A program made the translations under genes and the position numbers. 64,000 nucleotides of DNA. Origin: Rhizobium sp. BT03. GTDB taxonomy: Bacteria; Pseudomonadota; Alphaproteobacteria; Rhizobiales; Rhizobiaceae. The DNA is taken from contig NZ_CP125640.1 in NCBI RefSeq assembly GCF_030053155.1, positions 1,054,001 to 1,118,000 on the forward strand, written 5' to 3'. How positions within the stretch are numbered: the stretch's first letter is position 1; every line of letters begins with the position of its first letter. Below, piece after piece: positions 36,380 through 45,948 of this stretch. The notes under the pieces are model-generated. The model searched no databases and was not told the DNA's origin. It saw nothing but the letters and a program-made list of their open reading frames with translations.

Positions 36380-37063
36380 TCAGGCACGGTGGCGGGCGAC
36401 TTCGGCGATGGCGACGCTCGCGATTTCAAGCAATTCCTCAAGCGATGCGCCGTCTCTTGCCTGCACCGACATGCCCTGGACGATCGCGCCGAGGAAGCGC
36501 GCCAGCGCCCGCGGGTTCGTATCGGCCCTGATGTCGCCTTCGCGGACGCCGCGCTCGATCCTTGCCGCATAGGCCTCCAGCGACCGACGGCGCAGCGCCG
36601 CGACATGGTCGGCAATCACCTCATTCTCGCTGGCGCAGTTCAGCACAGCCGTCGAGATCATGCAGCCTTTCGGATGCTCCGGCGCCGAAAACCGCGCGGC
36701 CGAGCCCCGCAATATCCGCTCGAAGGCGGAGACGGTATCGATCGGTTCGCCGAGCGCGGACGCGATATTGGCGCCGAGCGCTCGATATTGCTCCAGCGCC
36801 GCGCGATAGAGCTCGGCCTTCGAATTGAAGGCGGCATAGAGGCTTTGCGGCGTGATGCCCATGGCCGCCGTGAGATCGGCGATCGAGGCACCCTCGTATC
36901 CATGCGCCCAAAAGGTTTCCCTTGCGGCCGCCAGAACCGTTTCGCGGTCGAAGGCCGGGGGGCGGCCGCGGCGGCGGGCGGAAGGATTCTTTACGTCGGC
37001 ACTATTTTTCACAGTGATCACTCTAGAAATCTGAGGCGGCGTGCTATATTCAGGAACGGTCAT
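36380..37063 (-). CDS. TetR family transcriptional regulator
   Basis: About 227 residues. The helix-turn-helix domain reads RETVLAAARETFWAHGYEGA then SIADLTAAMGITPQSLYAAF; the C-terminal ligand domain (TetR_C type) has PKGCMISTAVLNCAS, recalling regulators of the AcrR/YcdC-like group with a conserved Cys. It is divergent from a serine hydrolase gene and probably represses it and itself. The start is uncertain: ATG at 37063 leaves only 24 bases to the divergent ATG, while GTG at 37012 leaves 75 bases for the shared promoter and is a real alternative. Neither has a strong ribosome binding site. Confidence 0.87.
   Translation of the reverse strand: MTVPEYSTPPQISRVITVKNSADVKNPSARRRGRPPAFDRETVLAAARETFWAHGYEGASIADLTAAMGITPQSLYAAFNSKAELYRAALEQYRALGANIASALGEPIDTVSAFERILRGSAARFSAPEHPKGCMISTAVLNCASENEVIADHVAALRRRSLEAYAARIERGVREGDIRADTNPRALARFLGAIVQGMSVQARDGASLEELLEIASVAIAEVARHRA
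37013..37022. promoter_or_regulatory. Possible TetR operator, palindrome AGTGATCACT
   Basis: A perfect 10-bp palindrome lies in the region between the TetR DNA-binding domain start and the divergent serine hydrolase. A related TGTGATTATAGAA sequence follows at about 37065. The palindrome is short, so this is a candidate only. Confidence 0.35.
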
Positions 37064-37087
37064 TGTGATTATAGAAGGTTTAATCTG

Positions 37088-38257
37088 ATGAGTCTTCCCC
37101 TCGAAAAGGCAGAAGCCAACAGGCATTCATCCCTCAATGCGGCTATTGACGCGGCAATCACAAATGCGCTCGACGAAAAGCGCCTGGTCGGGACGGTCGT
37201 GCTCGTCGCCCGCGACGGAGACATCATCCACCGCTGCGCAGCCGGCCTTGCCGACCGCGAAAACGGCCTGGCAATGCGCGAGAATACGATCTTCAGGCTT
37301 GCCTCCATCACCAAGCCGATCGTCACCATCGCCGCGATGCGGCTCGTCGAGCAGGCCAGGATCGACCTCGACGACGCGGTGACCCGATGGCTGCCGGAAT
37401 TCCGGCCGAGGCTGCCCGACGGCAGCGAAGCCGTCATTCGCGTCCGCCACCTGCTGACGCATACGTCAGGCCTCGGCTACAGCTTCTCCGAAGAGGGCGG
37501 CGGTCCCTATATCAGCGCCGGCATTTCCGACGGCCTCGACCAACCGGGATTGCGGCTCGCCGAAAATCTCAAGCGGATCGCCAGCGTGCCGCTGCGTTTC
37601 GCGCCAGGCAGCGACTGGCAATATTCCCTTGCCATGGATGTTCTCGGCGGCGTCATCGAGGCGGAAACCGGCGTGCCGTTGGCTGAGGCCGTTGCCGAAC
37701 TGGTGACAAGACCGCTCGGGCTTGCCGACACGGCCTTTTCGGTTCGTGACCGCAGCCGGCTCGCAGCCGCCTATATGAACGCTTCACCGGAACCGGCGCT
37801 CATGGGCGAAGATGCGCTGGTGATGTCGCTGATGGGTCCCATCCGCTTCGCGCCGAACCGCATCTTCGATCCCGCCTCCTATCATTCGGGCGGCGCCGGC
37901 ATGGCGGGAACGGCTGGTGACGTCCTTTCCGTACTCGAAACCATACGCAGAGGCGGCGCACCGCTGCTCTCGAGCGAAACCGTAGGGATGATGACGACCG
38001 ATCAGGCCGGCGGGCACCGACAGCGGTATGAGCCCGGCTCAGGCTTCGGCTTCGGCTGGTCTGTTATCACCGATCCGGCCGAAGCCGGCGTCCCCTTCCC
38101 CCGCGGCACGGTGAAATGGGGCGGCGTCTACGGCCATAGCTGGTTTATCGATCCGGTGAACCAGCTCACCGTCGTCGCCCTGACGAACACGACGCTGGAG
38201 GGCATGTGGGGCAAGTTCACGGTCGATCTGCGCGAGGCGATCTACGCGGCCTTGTGA
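37088..38257 (+). CDS. Serine hydrolase of the beta-lactamase / esterase family (class C fold)
   Basis: A 389-residue cytoplasmic-looking protein without a signal peptide. The catalytic SxxK is visible as SITK in FRLASITKPIVTIAAM, the Tyr motif as WQYSLAMDVLGGVIE, and the third motif region as WGGVYGHSWFIDP (HxG replaced by YGH). Other family segments are IRVRHLLTHTSGLGYSF and MAGTAGDVLSVLETI. Members include esterases such as EstB and D-aminopeptidases; the absence of a signal peptide argues against beta-lactam resistance. I use the ATG at 37088, where the family N-terminus begins. It is divergent from a TetR gene, the probable regulator. Confidence 0.88.
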   Translation: MSLPLEKAEANRHSSLNAAIDAAITNALDEKRLVGTVVLVARDGDIIHRCAAGLADRENGLAMRENTIFRLASITKPIVTIAAMRLVEQARIDLDDAVTRWLPEFRPRLPDGSEAVIRVRHLLTHTSGLGYSFSEEGGGPYISAGISDGLDQPGLRLAENLKRIASVPLRFAPGSDWQYSLAMDVLGGVIEAETGVPLAEAVAELVTRPLGLADTAFSVRDRSRLAAAYMNASPEPALMGEDALVMSLMGPIRFAPNRIFDPASYHSGGAGMAGTAGDVLSVLETIRRGGAPLLSSETVGMMTTDQAGGHRQRYEPGSGFGFGWSVITDPAEAGVPFPRGTVKWGGVYGHSWFIDPVNQLTVVALTNTTLEGMWGKFTVDLREAIYAAL

Positions 38258-38265
38258 ACGACAGC

Positions 38266-38300
38266 AAAAAAGCCCGACGACAGCGGTCGCCGGGCTCTTT
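38266..38300 (-). terminator. Rho-independent terminator of aspS
   Basis: On the minus strand GCCCGGCGAC/GTCGTCGGGC forms a stem with a 4-base loop followed by six T residues, 21 bases after the aspS stop. On the plus strand it could also stop the serine hydrolase transcript (CTCTTTG follows). Confidence 0.9.
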
Positions 38301-38321
38301 GCATTCAAAAATCAGACGAAC

Positions 38322-40112
38322 TCAGTCCTTCTTGACCGGCGGGATCGGCCGGATCGAGAGTTCGCGCAGTTGCGTGGGTGTTGCCGGGGTCGGCGCGCCC
38401 ATCAGCAGATCCTGGGCCTGCTGGTTCATCGGGAAGAGCGAGATTTCGCGCAGGTTCTTCGCGCCGACGAGCAGCATGACGATACGGTCGATGCCGAAGG
38501 CAGCGCCGCCATGCGGCGGAGCACCGTACTGGAAGGCGCGGTAGAGGCCGCCGAAGCGGTCTTCGACGTCCTGCTGGCTGAGACCGACCTTCTCGAAGGC
38601 GGCGACCATGGTTTCCGGCGACTGGTTGCGGATCGAGCCCGAGGCGATTTCGAAGCCGTTGCAGACCGCGTCGTACTGGTAGGCCTTGATGCCAAGCGGA
38701 TCCTGGTTCAGCAGCGCATCGAGGCCGCCCTGCGGCATCGAGAACGGGTTGTGGGCGAAGTCGATCTTCTTTTCTTCCTCGTTGTATTCGAAGAAGGGGA
38801 AGTCGACGATCCAGCACAGCTCGAAGCGGTCGCGGTCAATCAGGTTCAGTTCGTCGGCGGCGCGGTTACGGGCCTCGCCTGCAAACTTGTAGAACTTGGA
38901 CGGCTCGCCGGCGACGAAGAAGCAGGCGTCGCCCGCCTCAAGGCCGAGCTGCGTGCGGATCGCCTCGGTACGCTCCTCGCCGATGTTTTTGGCAAGCGGT
39001 CCGGAGCCGGCGATTTTGCCCTCTTCTTCCTTCCAGAAGATGTAGCCGAGACCGGGCTGTCCCTGGCTCTGCGCCCAGGCATTCATACGGTCGCAGAAGG
39101 CGCGCGAGCCGCCGGTCTTTGCCGGGATCGCCCAAATCTCAACCTTCGGATTGGAGGCAATCATGCCGGCGAAGACCTTGAAGCCGGAGCCGGCAAAATG
39201 CTCGGTCACCGCTTCCATCACGATCGGGTTGCGCAGATCCGGCTTGTCGGAACCGTACTTGCGGATCGCCTCGTCGTAAGGGATGCGCGGCCATTCCTTG
39301 GTCACCGGCTTGCCTTCGGCGAATTCTTCGAAGATCGAAGTCATCATCGGGCCCATCGTGTCCCAGATGTCCTCCTGCTCGACGAAGCTCATTTCGAGGT
39401 CGAGCTGGTAGAATTCGCCCGGCAGGCGGTCGGCGCGCGGGTCTTCGTCACGGAAGCAAGGTGCGATCTGGAAATAGCGGTCGAAGCCGGCGACCATCAA
39501 GAGCTGCTTATACTGCTGCGGCGCCTGCGGCAGAGCGTAGAAGGTGCCGGGATGGATGCGCGAGGGCACGAGAAAGTCGCGCGCGCCTTCCGGCGAGGAG
39601 GCAGTCAGGATCGGCGTCGTATATTCGGTGAAGCCGACATTGCCCATTTCGCGGCGCATGGCGGAGATGACCTGGGTGCGCTTGACGATGTTCTTGTGCA
39701 GCGTTTCGCGGCGAAGATCGAGGAAACGATACTTGAGGCGGACGTCTTCCGGATAGTCCGGCTCGCCGAAGACCGGCAGTGGCAACTCCTTGGCGGCGGA
39801 GAGCACCTCGATCTCCTGGGCGTAAAGCTCGATTTCGCCGGTTGCCATGGTCTTGTTGACGGTGTCTTCGGTGCGGGCCTTGACGAGGCCGTCAATGCGG
39901 ATGACCCATTCGCCGCGCACGGTCTCCGCCATCTTGAAGGCGGGGCTGTCGGGATCGGCGACGACCTGGGTGATGCCGTAATGGTCGCGCAGGTCGATGA
40001 AGAGAACGCCGCCATGGTCGCGAACGCGATGGACCCAGCCGGAAATCCGGACATTGGCGCCGACATCCGACTTGCGGAGGGCTGCACATGTGTGGCTGCG
40101 ATAGCGATGCAT
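38322..40112 (-). CDS. aspS: Aspartyl-tRNA synthetase
   Basis: A 596-residue class II synthetase. The OB-fold anticodon domain is at the N-terminus ([20 protein letters not shown] with [20 protein letters not shown]), then motif 1 near [20 protein letters not shown], motif 2 ([20 protein letters not shown]), the bacterial GAD insertion, and motif 3 ([19 protein letters not shown]). Length fits the bacterial type. The start is one of two adjacent ATG codons (40115 or 40112) after GGGAATTGAG; longer frames are upstream sequence. Rhizobia with GatCAB often use a non-discriminating AspRS; I cannot tell which type this is. Confidence 0.95.
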   Translation of the reverse strand: MHRYRSHTCAALRKSDVGANVRISGWVHRVRDHGGVLFIDLRDHYGITQVVADPDSPAFKMAETVRGEWVIRIDGLVKARTEDTVNKTMATGEIELYAQEIEVLSAAKELPLPVFGEPDYPEDVRLKYRFLDLRRETLHKNIVKRTQVISAMRREMGNVGFTEYTTPILTASSPEGARDFLVPSRIHPGTFYALPQAPQQYKQLLMVAGFDRYFQIAPCFRDEDPRADRLPGEFYQLDLEMSFVEQEDIWDTMGPMMTSIFEEFAEGKPVTKEWPRIPYDEAIRKYGSDKPDLRNPIVMEAVTEHFAGSGFKVFAGMIASNPKVEIWAIPAKTGGSRAFCDRMNAWAQSQGQPGLGYIFWKEEEGKIAGSGPLAKNIGEERTEAIRTQLGLEAGDACFFVAGEPSKFYKFAGEARNRAADELNLIDRDRFELCWIVDFPFFEYNEEEKKIDFAHNPFSMPQGGLDALLNQDPLGIKAYQYDAVCNGFEIASGSIRNQSPETMVAAFEKVGLSQQDVEDRFGGLYRAFQYGAPPHGGAAFGIDRIVMLLVGAKNLREISLFPMNQQAQDLLMGAPTPATPTQLRELSIRPIPPVKKD

Positions 40113-40360
40113 CATCTCAATTCCCGGTATCTGGCTTGAAGACGGCAGCAAGGGGCTCTGATGGCTCTCCCGCACCGACAAGAAAATCGGGCGGAAAAGC
40201 GCATGGACGCTCCGATTTGTCAAGACTTGGCGCGCGCAGCCCTCGCGTTTACGGCGAGGCTGCGCCCCGTATGCTGCGGCAGTTTGGCCACGTTTGCCAT
40301 ATTGATGAAGATGCCTGTCAACTTTAAAAGGATCGGCATTCCAATCCATGGAGCGCCCGC

Positions 40361-41752
40361 ATGCCTCTGCTCACTCGCCGCAACCTTTTGAAGGCATCCG
40401 CCGTCGCGGGCGCCTATGGCGTCGGCATGGGCGTTGCCGGTAAATTCGGACTTGCCGAGGCGGCCCCCGAGCCGCAGCTGCTGACCGCTGTTAAGACCGA
40501 GGCGGTGCTGACCGAGGCGGGACGGACCCGGGATATCATGAGCTGGGGCCATGACGGCATGCCGCCGGTTCTCAGGATGATAAAGGGGCGCCCCTATGCG
40601 GCGCGGTTGAAAAACGGGCTCGACGAGCCGACGACGATCCACTGGCACGGGCTCCGCATCGACAACCGCATGGACGGCGTGCCCTTCATGACGCAGCCCT
40701 ATGTCTATACCGGCGACAGCTTCGATTATGCCTTCACGCCGCCCGATGCCGGCACCTTCTGGTATCATCCCCATTGCAATACGCTGACGCAGATGGGGCA
40801 CGGCATGACCGGCGTCATCGTCGTCGAAGATCCCGCCGATCCTGAATTCGATGCGGAGGTGGTGTTGAACCTGCGCGACTGGCGGATCGGCGGCGACGGG
40901 CAGTTCATCGCCGCTTTCCGGCCGCGCGACGCGGCCAAGTCGGGCACCTACGGCACGGTGCGCACCGCCAACTGGCATCAGGAACCGCGATATGACGCGC
41001 CCGCCGGCGGGCTGGTGCGGCTGCGTATCGCCGTGACCGACGTGACGCGGATCTTCTCGCTGAAGGTGGAAGGCGCCGATACGACCGTCATCGCAATCGA
41101 CGGCAATCCGGTGCCGAAGCGTTTTCCCCTCGACCTCCTGCAGATCGGGCCGGGTCAACGGCTCGATCTTGCCGTGCGTATGCCGGATGGAGAAGGCGCC
41201 GTCGCGACACTCGAGGATATCCGCGGCACCACGCCGAAGACGATCGCCAGCCTGCGCGCCACCGGGCCGTCGCTGAAGCGCGAGATCGGCGATCTCGGGC
41301 CGCTTGCCGAAAATCCGGTTGAAAAGGCCGATCTTTCCGCCGCCGAAGAGATCCCGCTGGTGCTGAGCGCCACCGCCGAAAATACCGCCAGTGAGAGCAT
41401 CTGCGGCACACTCGGCTATAGTTTCTGGGCGATCAACAAGGTGCCGTGGCCTGGCGACACGCCCGACCCGACGGCGCCACTGGCGGAACTGAAGCTCGGC
41501 AAGAGCTACGTCTTCAATCTGGAGAATGTCACGCCGCATGCACATCCGATCCATCTGCACGGGATGAGCTTCACGGTGATCTCCTCCTCGACCAGGCAGG
41601 TGATGCCGCTCGTCTCCGATACCTATCTCATCCAGCCGGACGAGAAGGTGCAGCTTGCCTTCGTCGCCGACAATCCCGGCGACTGGCTGCTGCATTGCCA
41701 TATCATCGAGCACCAGAAGACCGGGATGACCAGCTACGTCAGAGTGAGCTGA
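40361..41752 (+). CDS. Tat-exported multicopper oxidase
   Basis: A 463-residue periplasmic oxidase of the laccase/CueO type. A twin-arginine signal ([17 protein letters not shown]) leads into three cupredoxin domains. All four copper motifs are visible: HWHG ([16 protein letters not shown]), HPH ([11 protein letters not shown]), HPIHLHG ([11 protein letters not shown]) and the C-terminal [12 protein letters not shown] with the type 1 Cys and axial Met. It lacks the Met-rich helix of E. coli CueO. Likely roles are copper tolerance or oxidation of phenolic compounds. It is divergent from aspS with a 248-base gap; GGAGCG precedes the ATG. Confidence 0.92.
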   Translation: MPLLTRRNLLKASAVAGAYGVGMGVAGKFGLAEAAPEPQLLTAVKTEAVLTEAGRTRDIMSWGHDGMPPVLRMIKGRPYAARLKNGLDEPTTIHWHGLRIDNRMDGVPFMTQPYVYTGDSFDYAFTPPDAGTFWYHPHCNTLTQMGHGMTGVIVVEDPADPEFDAEVVLNLRDWRIGGDGQFIAAFRPRDAAKSGTYGTVRTANWHQEPRYDAPAGGLVRLRIAVTDVTRIFSLKVEGADTTVIAIDGNPVPKRFPLDLLQIGPGQRLDLAVRMPDGEGAVATLEDIRGTTPKTIASLRATGPSLKREIGDLGPLAENPVEKADLSAAEEIPLVLSATAENTASESICGTLGYSFWAINKVPWPGDTPDPTAPLAELKLGKSYVFNLENVTPHAHPIHLHGMSFTVISSSTRQVMPLVSDTYLIQPDEKVQLAFVADNPGDWLLHCHIIEHQKTGMTSYVRVS

Positions 41753-41880
41753 GGTGGCCTTGCCGCAGTTCGGACGTAATTCTTAGCCAGCAATGCGCGA
41801 AGCTTATGCTGTTGTATTGACATATCGAAGCGAAAGGAGAAGGAAGGTTCAACCGACCTTTTCCTTGCGAATGAAATGAT

Positions 41881-43026
41881 ATGATCGAAACCACCGCCGA
41901 TTTGGCGGCCGCCTGCAAAGAGCTGGCCAAGTCCGACTTCATCACCATCGACACCGAATTCCTGCGCGAGACGACCTTCTGGCCGGAGCTTTGCCTGATC
42001 CAGATGGCAAGCCCGACGACCGAAGTGCTCGTCGATCCGCTGGCCAAGGGCATCGATCTCGCCCCCTTCTTCGAGCTGATGGCCGATCCGAAGGTGCTGA
42101 AGGTCTTTCACGCGGCCCGCCAGGACATCGAAATCATCTTCAATCGCGGCAATCTCATTCCCCATCCGATCTTCGATACGCAGGTCGCCGCGATGGTCTG
42201 CGGCTTCGGCGACAGCGTCTCCTATGATCAGTTGGTCAGCCGCATCAAGAACGTCCATATCGACAAGTCGTCGCGCTTCACCGACTGGAGCCGCCGGCCG
42301 CTCTCCGACAAGCAGCTGGAATATGCGCTGGCCGACGTCACCCACCTGCGCGACGTCTATCTGTGGCTGAAGGCGGAGCTCGATCGCGAAGGCCGCACCT
42401 CCTGGCTCTCCGAGGAGATGGACATTCTCGAGGCGCGCGAGACCTACGACCTGCATCCCGACGATGCCTGGCAGCGGCTGAAGATGCGCCTGCGCAAGCC
42501 GCAGGAACTGGCGATCCTGAAATATGTCGCCGCCTGGCGCGAACGCGAGGCCCGCGCCCGCAACGTGCCGCGTTCGCGGGTGCTGAAGGACGATGCGATC
42601 TATGAGGTCGCCCAGCAGCAGCCCAAGGATACCGAAGCGCTCGGCCGGCTGCGCACCATTCCGAAAGGCTGGGAGCGCTCGACCTCCGGCGCCGCCGTCA
42701 TCGAAGCCGTCAACGCAGCACTCGCTCTTCCGAAAGCCGATATGCCACATGTGCCGCGCCAGGCGCAGGCGCCCGAAGGGGCCGCTGCCGCCGTCGAACT
42801 CCTGAAGGTGCTGTTGAAGCTGATTTCGGAAAAACATGGCGTGGCGCCGAAGGTGATCGCCAACAGCGAGGATCTCGACAGGATCGCCGCCGAGGGCGAG
42901 AAGGCCGAAGTCGCCGCCCTCAACGGCTGGCGGCGCGATCTTTTCGGCGAGCCGGCGCTACAGCTGATCCAGGGTCAGATCGCTCTGCGCTTCGTTGGCC
43001 GGAAGGTCGAAACCGTCAGCCTCTAG
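41881..43026 (+). CDS. rnd: Ribonuclease D
   Basis: A 381-residue DEDD-family 3'-5' exoribonuclease trimming tRNA and other small RNA 3' ends. Exonuclease motifs are FITIDTEFLRE (Exo I), VFHAARQDIEIIFNRG (Exo II) and LEYALADVTHLRDVY (Exo III, Tyr and Asp), followed by one HRDC domain (QELAILKYVAAWREREARAR with RSRVLKDDAIYEVA) and a C-terminal helical region. It follows the multicopper oxidase gene by 128 bases. Proximity to aspS is common in Rhizobiales. Confidence 0.94.
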   Translation: MIETTADLAAACKELAKSDFITIDTEFLRETTFWPELCLIQMASPTTEVLVDPLAKGIDLAPFFELMADPKVLKVFHAARQDIEIIFNRGNLIPHPIFDTQVAAMVCGFGDSVSYDQLVSRIKNVHIDKSSRFTDWSRRPLSDKQLEYALADVTHLRDVYLWLKAELDREGRTSWLSEEMDILEARETYDLHPDDAWQRLKMRLRKPQELAILKYVAAWREREARARNVPRSRVLKDDAIYEVAQQQPKDTEALGRLRTIPKGWERSTSGAAVIEAVNAALALPKADMPHVPRQAQAPEGAAAAVELLKVLLKLISEKHGVAPKVIANSEDLDRIAAEGEKAEVAALNGWRRDLFGEPALQLIQGQIALRFVGRKVETVSL

Positions 43027-43077
43027 CTTCCCGGGCCATACAGCGCCGCGACGCCGTAAGACGGTATTCGAATTCGC

Positions 43078-44199
43078 TTGACGCTTTTTTCCCAGCTGAA
43101 ACAATGGCTGGACGAAACATCACGGGCGAAGGACGGCATGCGGGAAATATCTCCGACGCAGAACTGGATCTTGATCACGATCGTTCTGGCCGCCAGCGGC
43201 GTCGTCTATGATCTGATGTTCTACTCCAATCAGACGCCCGTGATCGGGGCAATCTTTGCGCTGTTCATCGGCATGCCGATCATCGCCTTCGAGCGCAAGG
43301 CGCTGTTGCGCCGGCTCTACAGACGGATCCAGAAGCTGCCGACCTTCGCCTTCATCATCAGCGAACTGGTGATCTACGAGATCCTGATGAGCATCGGCTT
43401 TGCCTGCGCCGGCCTGCTGCTCTCATCGCTCGGCATGGTGAAGCCAACGTCGTTCCTTGATCTCGTCATCATGCCCTACGAGGTCTTCCTCTATGCGCTT
43501 GCCGTCTGCTCGGCGATGATCTTCATCCTGCGCGTGCGGGAACTGCTCGGCCGCGAAGTCTTCGTGAGCATGCTGGTCAGCCGCTACCGCAATCCGGTCA
43601 GGGAAGAGCGCGTCTTCCTGTTCATCGATCTCGTCGATTCGACGGCGTTTGCCGAAAAGCACGGCGACCTCCGCGCGCAGCAGCTGCTCAGCTCGCTGTT
43701 TGCGACCTTCGCCGAGCCGGTCCGGCGCCACAAGGGCATGATCAACGACTATGTCGGCGATGCGGCGATCATCACCTGGCCGCTTGCCCGCGGCGTCAAG
43801 AATGCGCGCTGCGTGCGCTGCATCTTCGATATCCTCGCCGATATCGAGGCCAATGCCGCTGGCTGGCGGAAAAGCTACGGACAGGTTCCGAAACTGCGGG
43901 CCGCGCTTCACGGCGGCGAGATCATCACCGCCGAAATCGGTGTCGACCATCACAAGATCAGCTATTTCGGCGATACCGTGAACACGACCGCCCGGCTGGA
44001 AACCCTCTGCCGCAGCCTGAACCGGCCGGTGCTGATCTCCTCCGAGCTTGCCCGGCGCATGGAGTTTCCCGACGATATCGCTTGCGAGGATCTCGGCACC
44101 CATGCCGTCAAGGGGCGCGGTCAGGCGCTCGGTGTGATGGCGCTTTCCTCACGGGCAGTGACCGTGCTGAACACGCCGGCAGTCATCCTGCACGGCTGA
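43078..44199 (+). CDS. Membrane-anchored class III adenylate/guanylate cyclase
   Basis: A 373-residue protein. Four or five predicted helices fill residues about 25-165 (ILITIVLAASGVVYDLMF, VIGAIFALFIGMPIIAF, FIISELVIYEILMSIGFA, YEVFLYALAVCSAMIFIL), then a cytoplasmic class III cyclase domain. Metal-binding Asp residues are in VFLFIDLVDSTAFAEKHG and INDYVGDAAIITW, and the transition-state region is YFGDTVNTTARLETLC. The start is TTG at 43078; ATG at 43138 is an alternative that keeps all helices. Rhizobia have many such cyclases; the signal is unknown. It starts 51 bases after rnd. Confidence 0.88.
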   Translation: MTLFSQLKQWLDETSRAKDGMREISPTQNWILITIVLAASGVVYDLMFYSNQTPVIGAIFALFIGMPIIAFERKALLRRLYRRIQKLPTFAFIISELVIYEILMSIGFACAGLLLSSLGMVKPTSFLDLVIMPYEVFLYALAVCSAMIFILRVRELLGREVFVSMLVSRYRNPVREERVFLFIDLVDSTAFAEKHGDLRAQQLLSSLFATFAEPVRRHKGMINDYVGDAAIITWPLARGVKNARCVRCIFDILADIEANAAGWRKSYGQVPKLRAALHGGEIITAEIGVDHHKISYFGDTVNTTARLETLCRSLNRPVLISSELARRMEFPDDIACEDLGTHAVKGRGQALGVMALSSRAVTVLNTPAVILHG

Positions 44200-44304
44200 G
44201 CAACGGCATTTCCCAGCCGTCACCAAAGCTTCACCCAACCGTCAATTCGCTGACACGGAAGCCCTGTTAAGCGGAAGCCATTGGCATCGTTCCATGGGGA
44301 TATT

Positions 44305-45663
44305 ATGAAGAACGTCCTTTTTGCTTCCGTATCGCTTTTCATCCTGATGGCCGCCTCGGCTTCGGCCGACCAGCAGCAGTTTCCGGCCAAGCTCGCCGGC
44401 CAGGCGATCCTGCCCGCCAACACCATGGTTCCGGCACCGGCAGACGCCCCTGAATTCCTCAAGCACTCAGGCAAGTTCACGACGCCGGACCGCAAGCGCA
44501 CCGAAGCGCTCGGCACCGTTCCCGGCAAGGACGGCGCCCGCGTCACCGATCTGAAGCTCCCCTTCGACGGCCAGGCGATCCAGGGTTTCTCCGGCATCAA
44601 GACGATGGCTGACGGCACCTTCTGGACGCTGACGGATAACGGCTTCGGCTCGAAGGCCAATTCCTCCGACTCCATGCTCTTCCTGCACCAGATGAAGTTC
44701 GACTGGGCGGCCAACAAGGCTGAGGTCGTCAAGAACCTCTTCCTCTCCGATCCGAACAAGATCGCCCCCTTCCCGATCGTGCTCGAAGGCACCGATACGC
44801 GTTACCTCACCGGCGCCGATTTCGATATCGAATCGATCCAACCGGTTGCCGACGGTTTTTGGCTCGGCGACGAATTCGGCCCCTATATCCTCAAGTTCGA
44901 CACTGCGGGTCACCTGAGCGACGTCATCGCGACGACGCTCGACGGCAAGCCGGTGCTTTCGCCCGACAATCCGCTGATCCAGCTTCCGGGCAACCCGGCC
45001 GCGAAGATGCCGGTCTTCAACCTGAAGCGCTCCGGCGGCTTCGAAGGCCTTGCAATGTCGAAGGACGGCTCCAAGCTGTACGGCCTGCTCGAAGGCGCCC
45101 TCTACAAGGATGACGGCCAGATGGAAACGGCCGATGGCCACACCGCCGTCCGCATCATCGAATTCGACGTCGCCGCCAAGAAATGGACCGGCCGCAGCTG
45201 GCTCTACCCGTTCGAGGATAAGGGCGTGTCGATCGGCGACTTCAACATGCTCGACGAGACGACCGCTCTGGTCATCGAGCGCGACAGCGGCGCCGGCACC
45301 AAGGACAAGACCTGCGCCGACCCGAAGCAGCCGAAGCCGGATTGCTTCGAGGCTCCGGCCGAGCTGAAGCGCGTCTACAAGATCGAGTTCAACGACGCCA
45401 ATGCCGGCAAGGCCGTCCGCAAGATCGGCTATATCGACCTTCTGAATATTCAGGACCCCGACAACAAGAAGAGGGCCGGAGCCAAGGACGGCGTCTACGA
45501 CATGCCCTTCGTGACGATCGAAAACGTCGACCGCGTCGACGCCACCCACATCATCATCGGCAACGACAACAACCTCCCCTTCTCCGCCGGCCGCGCTGTC
45601 GACAAGGCTGATAACAACGAGTTCAGCCTGCTGGAGGTTGGGGAGTTTTTGAACGCGAAGTGA
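44305..45663 (+). CDS. Secreted esterase-like phytase family protein
   Basis: A 452-residue periplasmic protein with a signal peptide (MKNVLFASVSLFILMAASAS then ADQQ). The mature part fits the esterase-like activity of phytase domain: QGFSGIKTMADGTFWTLTDN, the FDIESIQPVADGFWLGDEFG segment with acidic metal ligands, and GGFEGLAMSKDGSKLYGLLE, all beta-propeller features. It probably hydrolyses phosphoesters in the periplasm, but the substrate is not shown. The ATG at 44305 begins the signal peptide. The phosphate theme recurs in the next genes, ppx and ppk, although these are on the other strand. Confidence 0.87.
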   Translation: MKNVLFASVSLFILMAASASADQQQFPAKLAGQAILPANTMVPAPADAPEFLKHSGKFTTPDRKRTEALGTVPGKDGARVTDLKLPFDGQAIQGFSGIKTMADGTFWTLTDNGFGSKANSSDSMLFLHQMKFDWAANKAEVVKNLFLSDPNKIAPFPIVLEGTDTRYLTGADFDIESIQPVADGFWLGDEFGPYILKFDTAGHLSDVIATTLDGKPVLSPDNPLIQLPGNPAAKMPVFNLKRSGGFEGLAMSKDGSKLYGLLEGALYKDDGQMETADGHTAVRIIEFDVAAKKWTGRSWLYPFEDKGVSIGDFNMLDETTALVIERDSGAGTKDKTCADPKQPKPDCFEAPAELKRVYKIEFNDANAGKAVRKIGYIDLLNIQDPDNKKRAGAKDGVYDMPFVTIENVDRVDATHIIIGNDNNLPFSAGRAVDKADNNEFSLLEVGEFLNAK

Positions 45664-45739
45664 TTTGGGTTTGATGTGAGATGGAGGGGGCGGTGCGCGA
45701 GCGCCGCCCTTTTGTTTGGTAAGTTATGTAACTGATGGT

Positions 45740-45933
45740 GTGCCGCGCCAGCCCCCTCTGCCCTGCCGGGCATCTCCCCCACAGGTGGGGAGATCACAAG
45801 TGGCTCGCACTTCCTGCCCATCTACCGTTCGTCGGGCTGCAACGGCAACTGCTTTGGGAAACCGGTGCGCCCAGCCGATCTCCCCACCTGTGGGGGAGAT
45901 GGCCGGCAGGCCAGAGGGGGGCGGGCACGGCAC
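45740..45933. repeat. Large inverted-repeat element between the phytase-like gene and ppx
   Basis: The left arm 45740-45795 and right arm 45878-45933 are about 56 bases and nearly perfect reverse complements, around about 80 unique bases. The core arm sequence (CCCCCTCTGCCCTGCCGG, then CATCTCCCCCACA) is the same as in the element inside ribD. The inner hairpin reads ATCTCCCC-CACAGGT-GGGGAGAT. It may terminate both flanking convergent genes. Confidence 0.9.
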
Positions 45934-45948
45934 AACGCCTTCCGCAGA

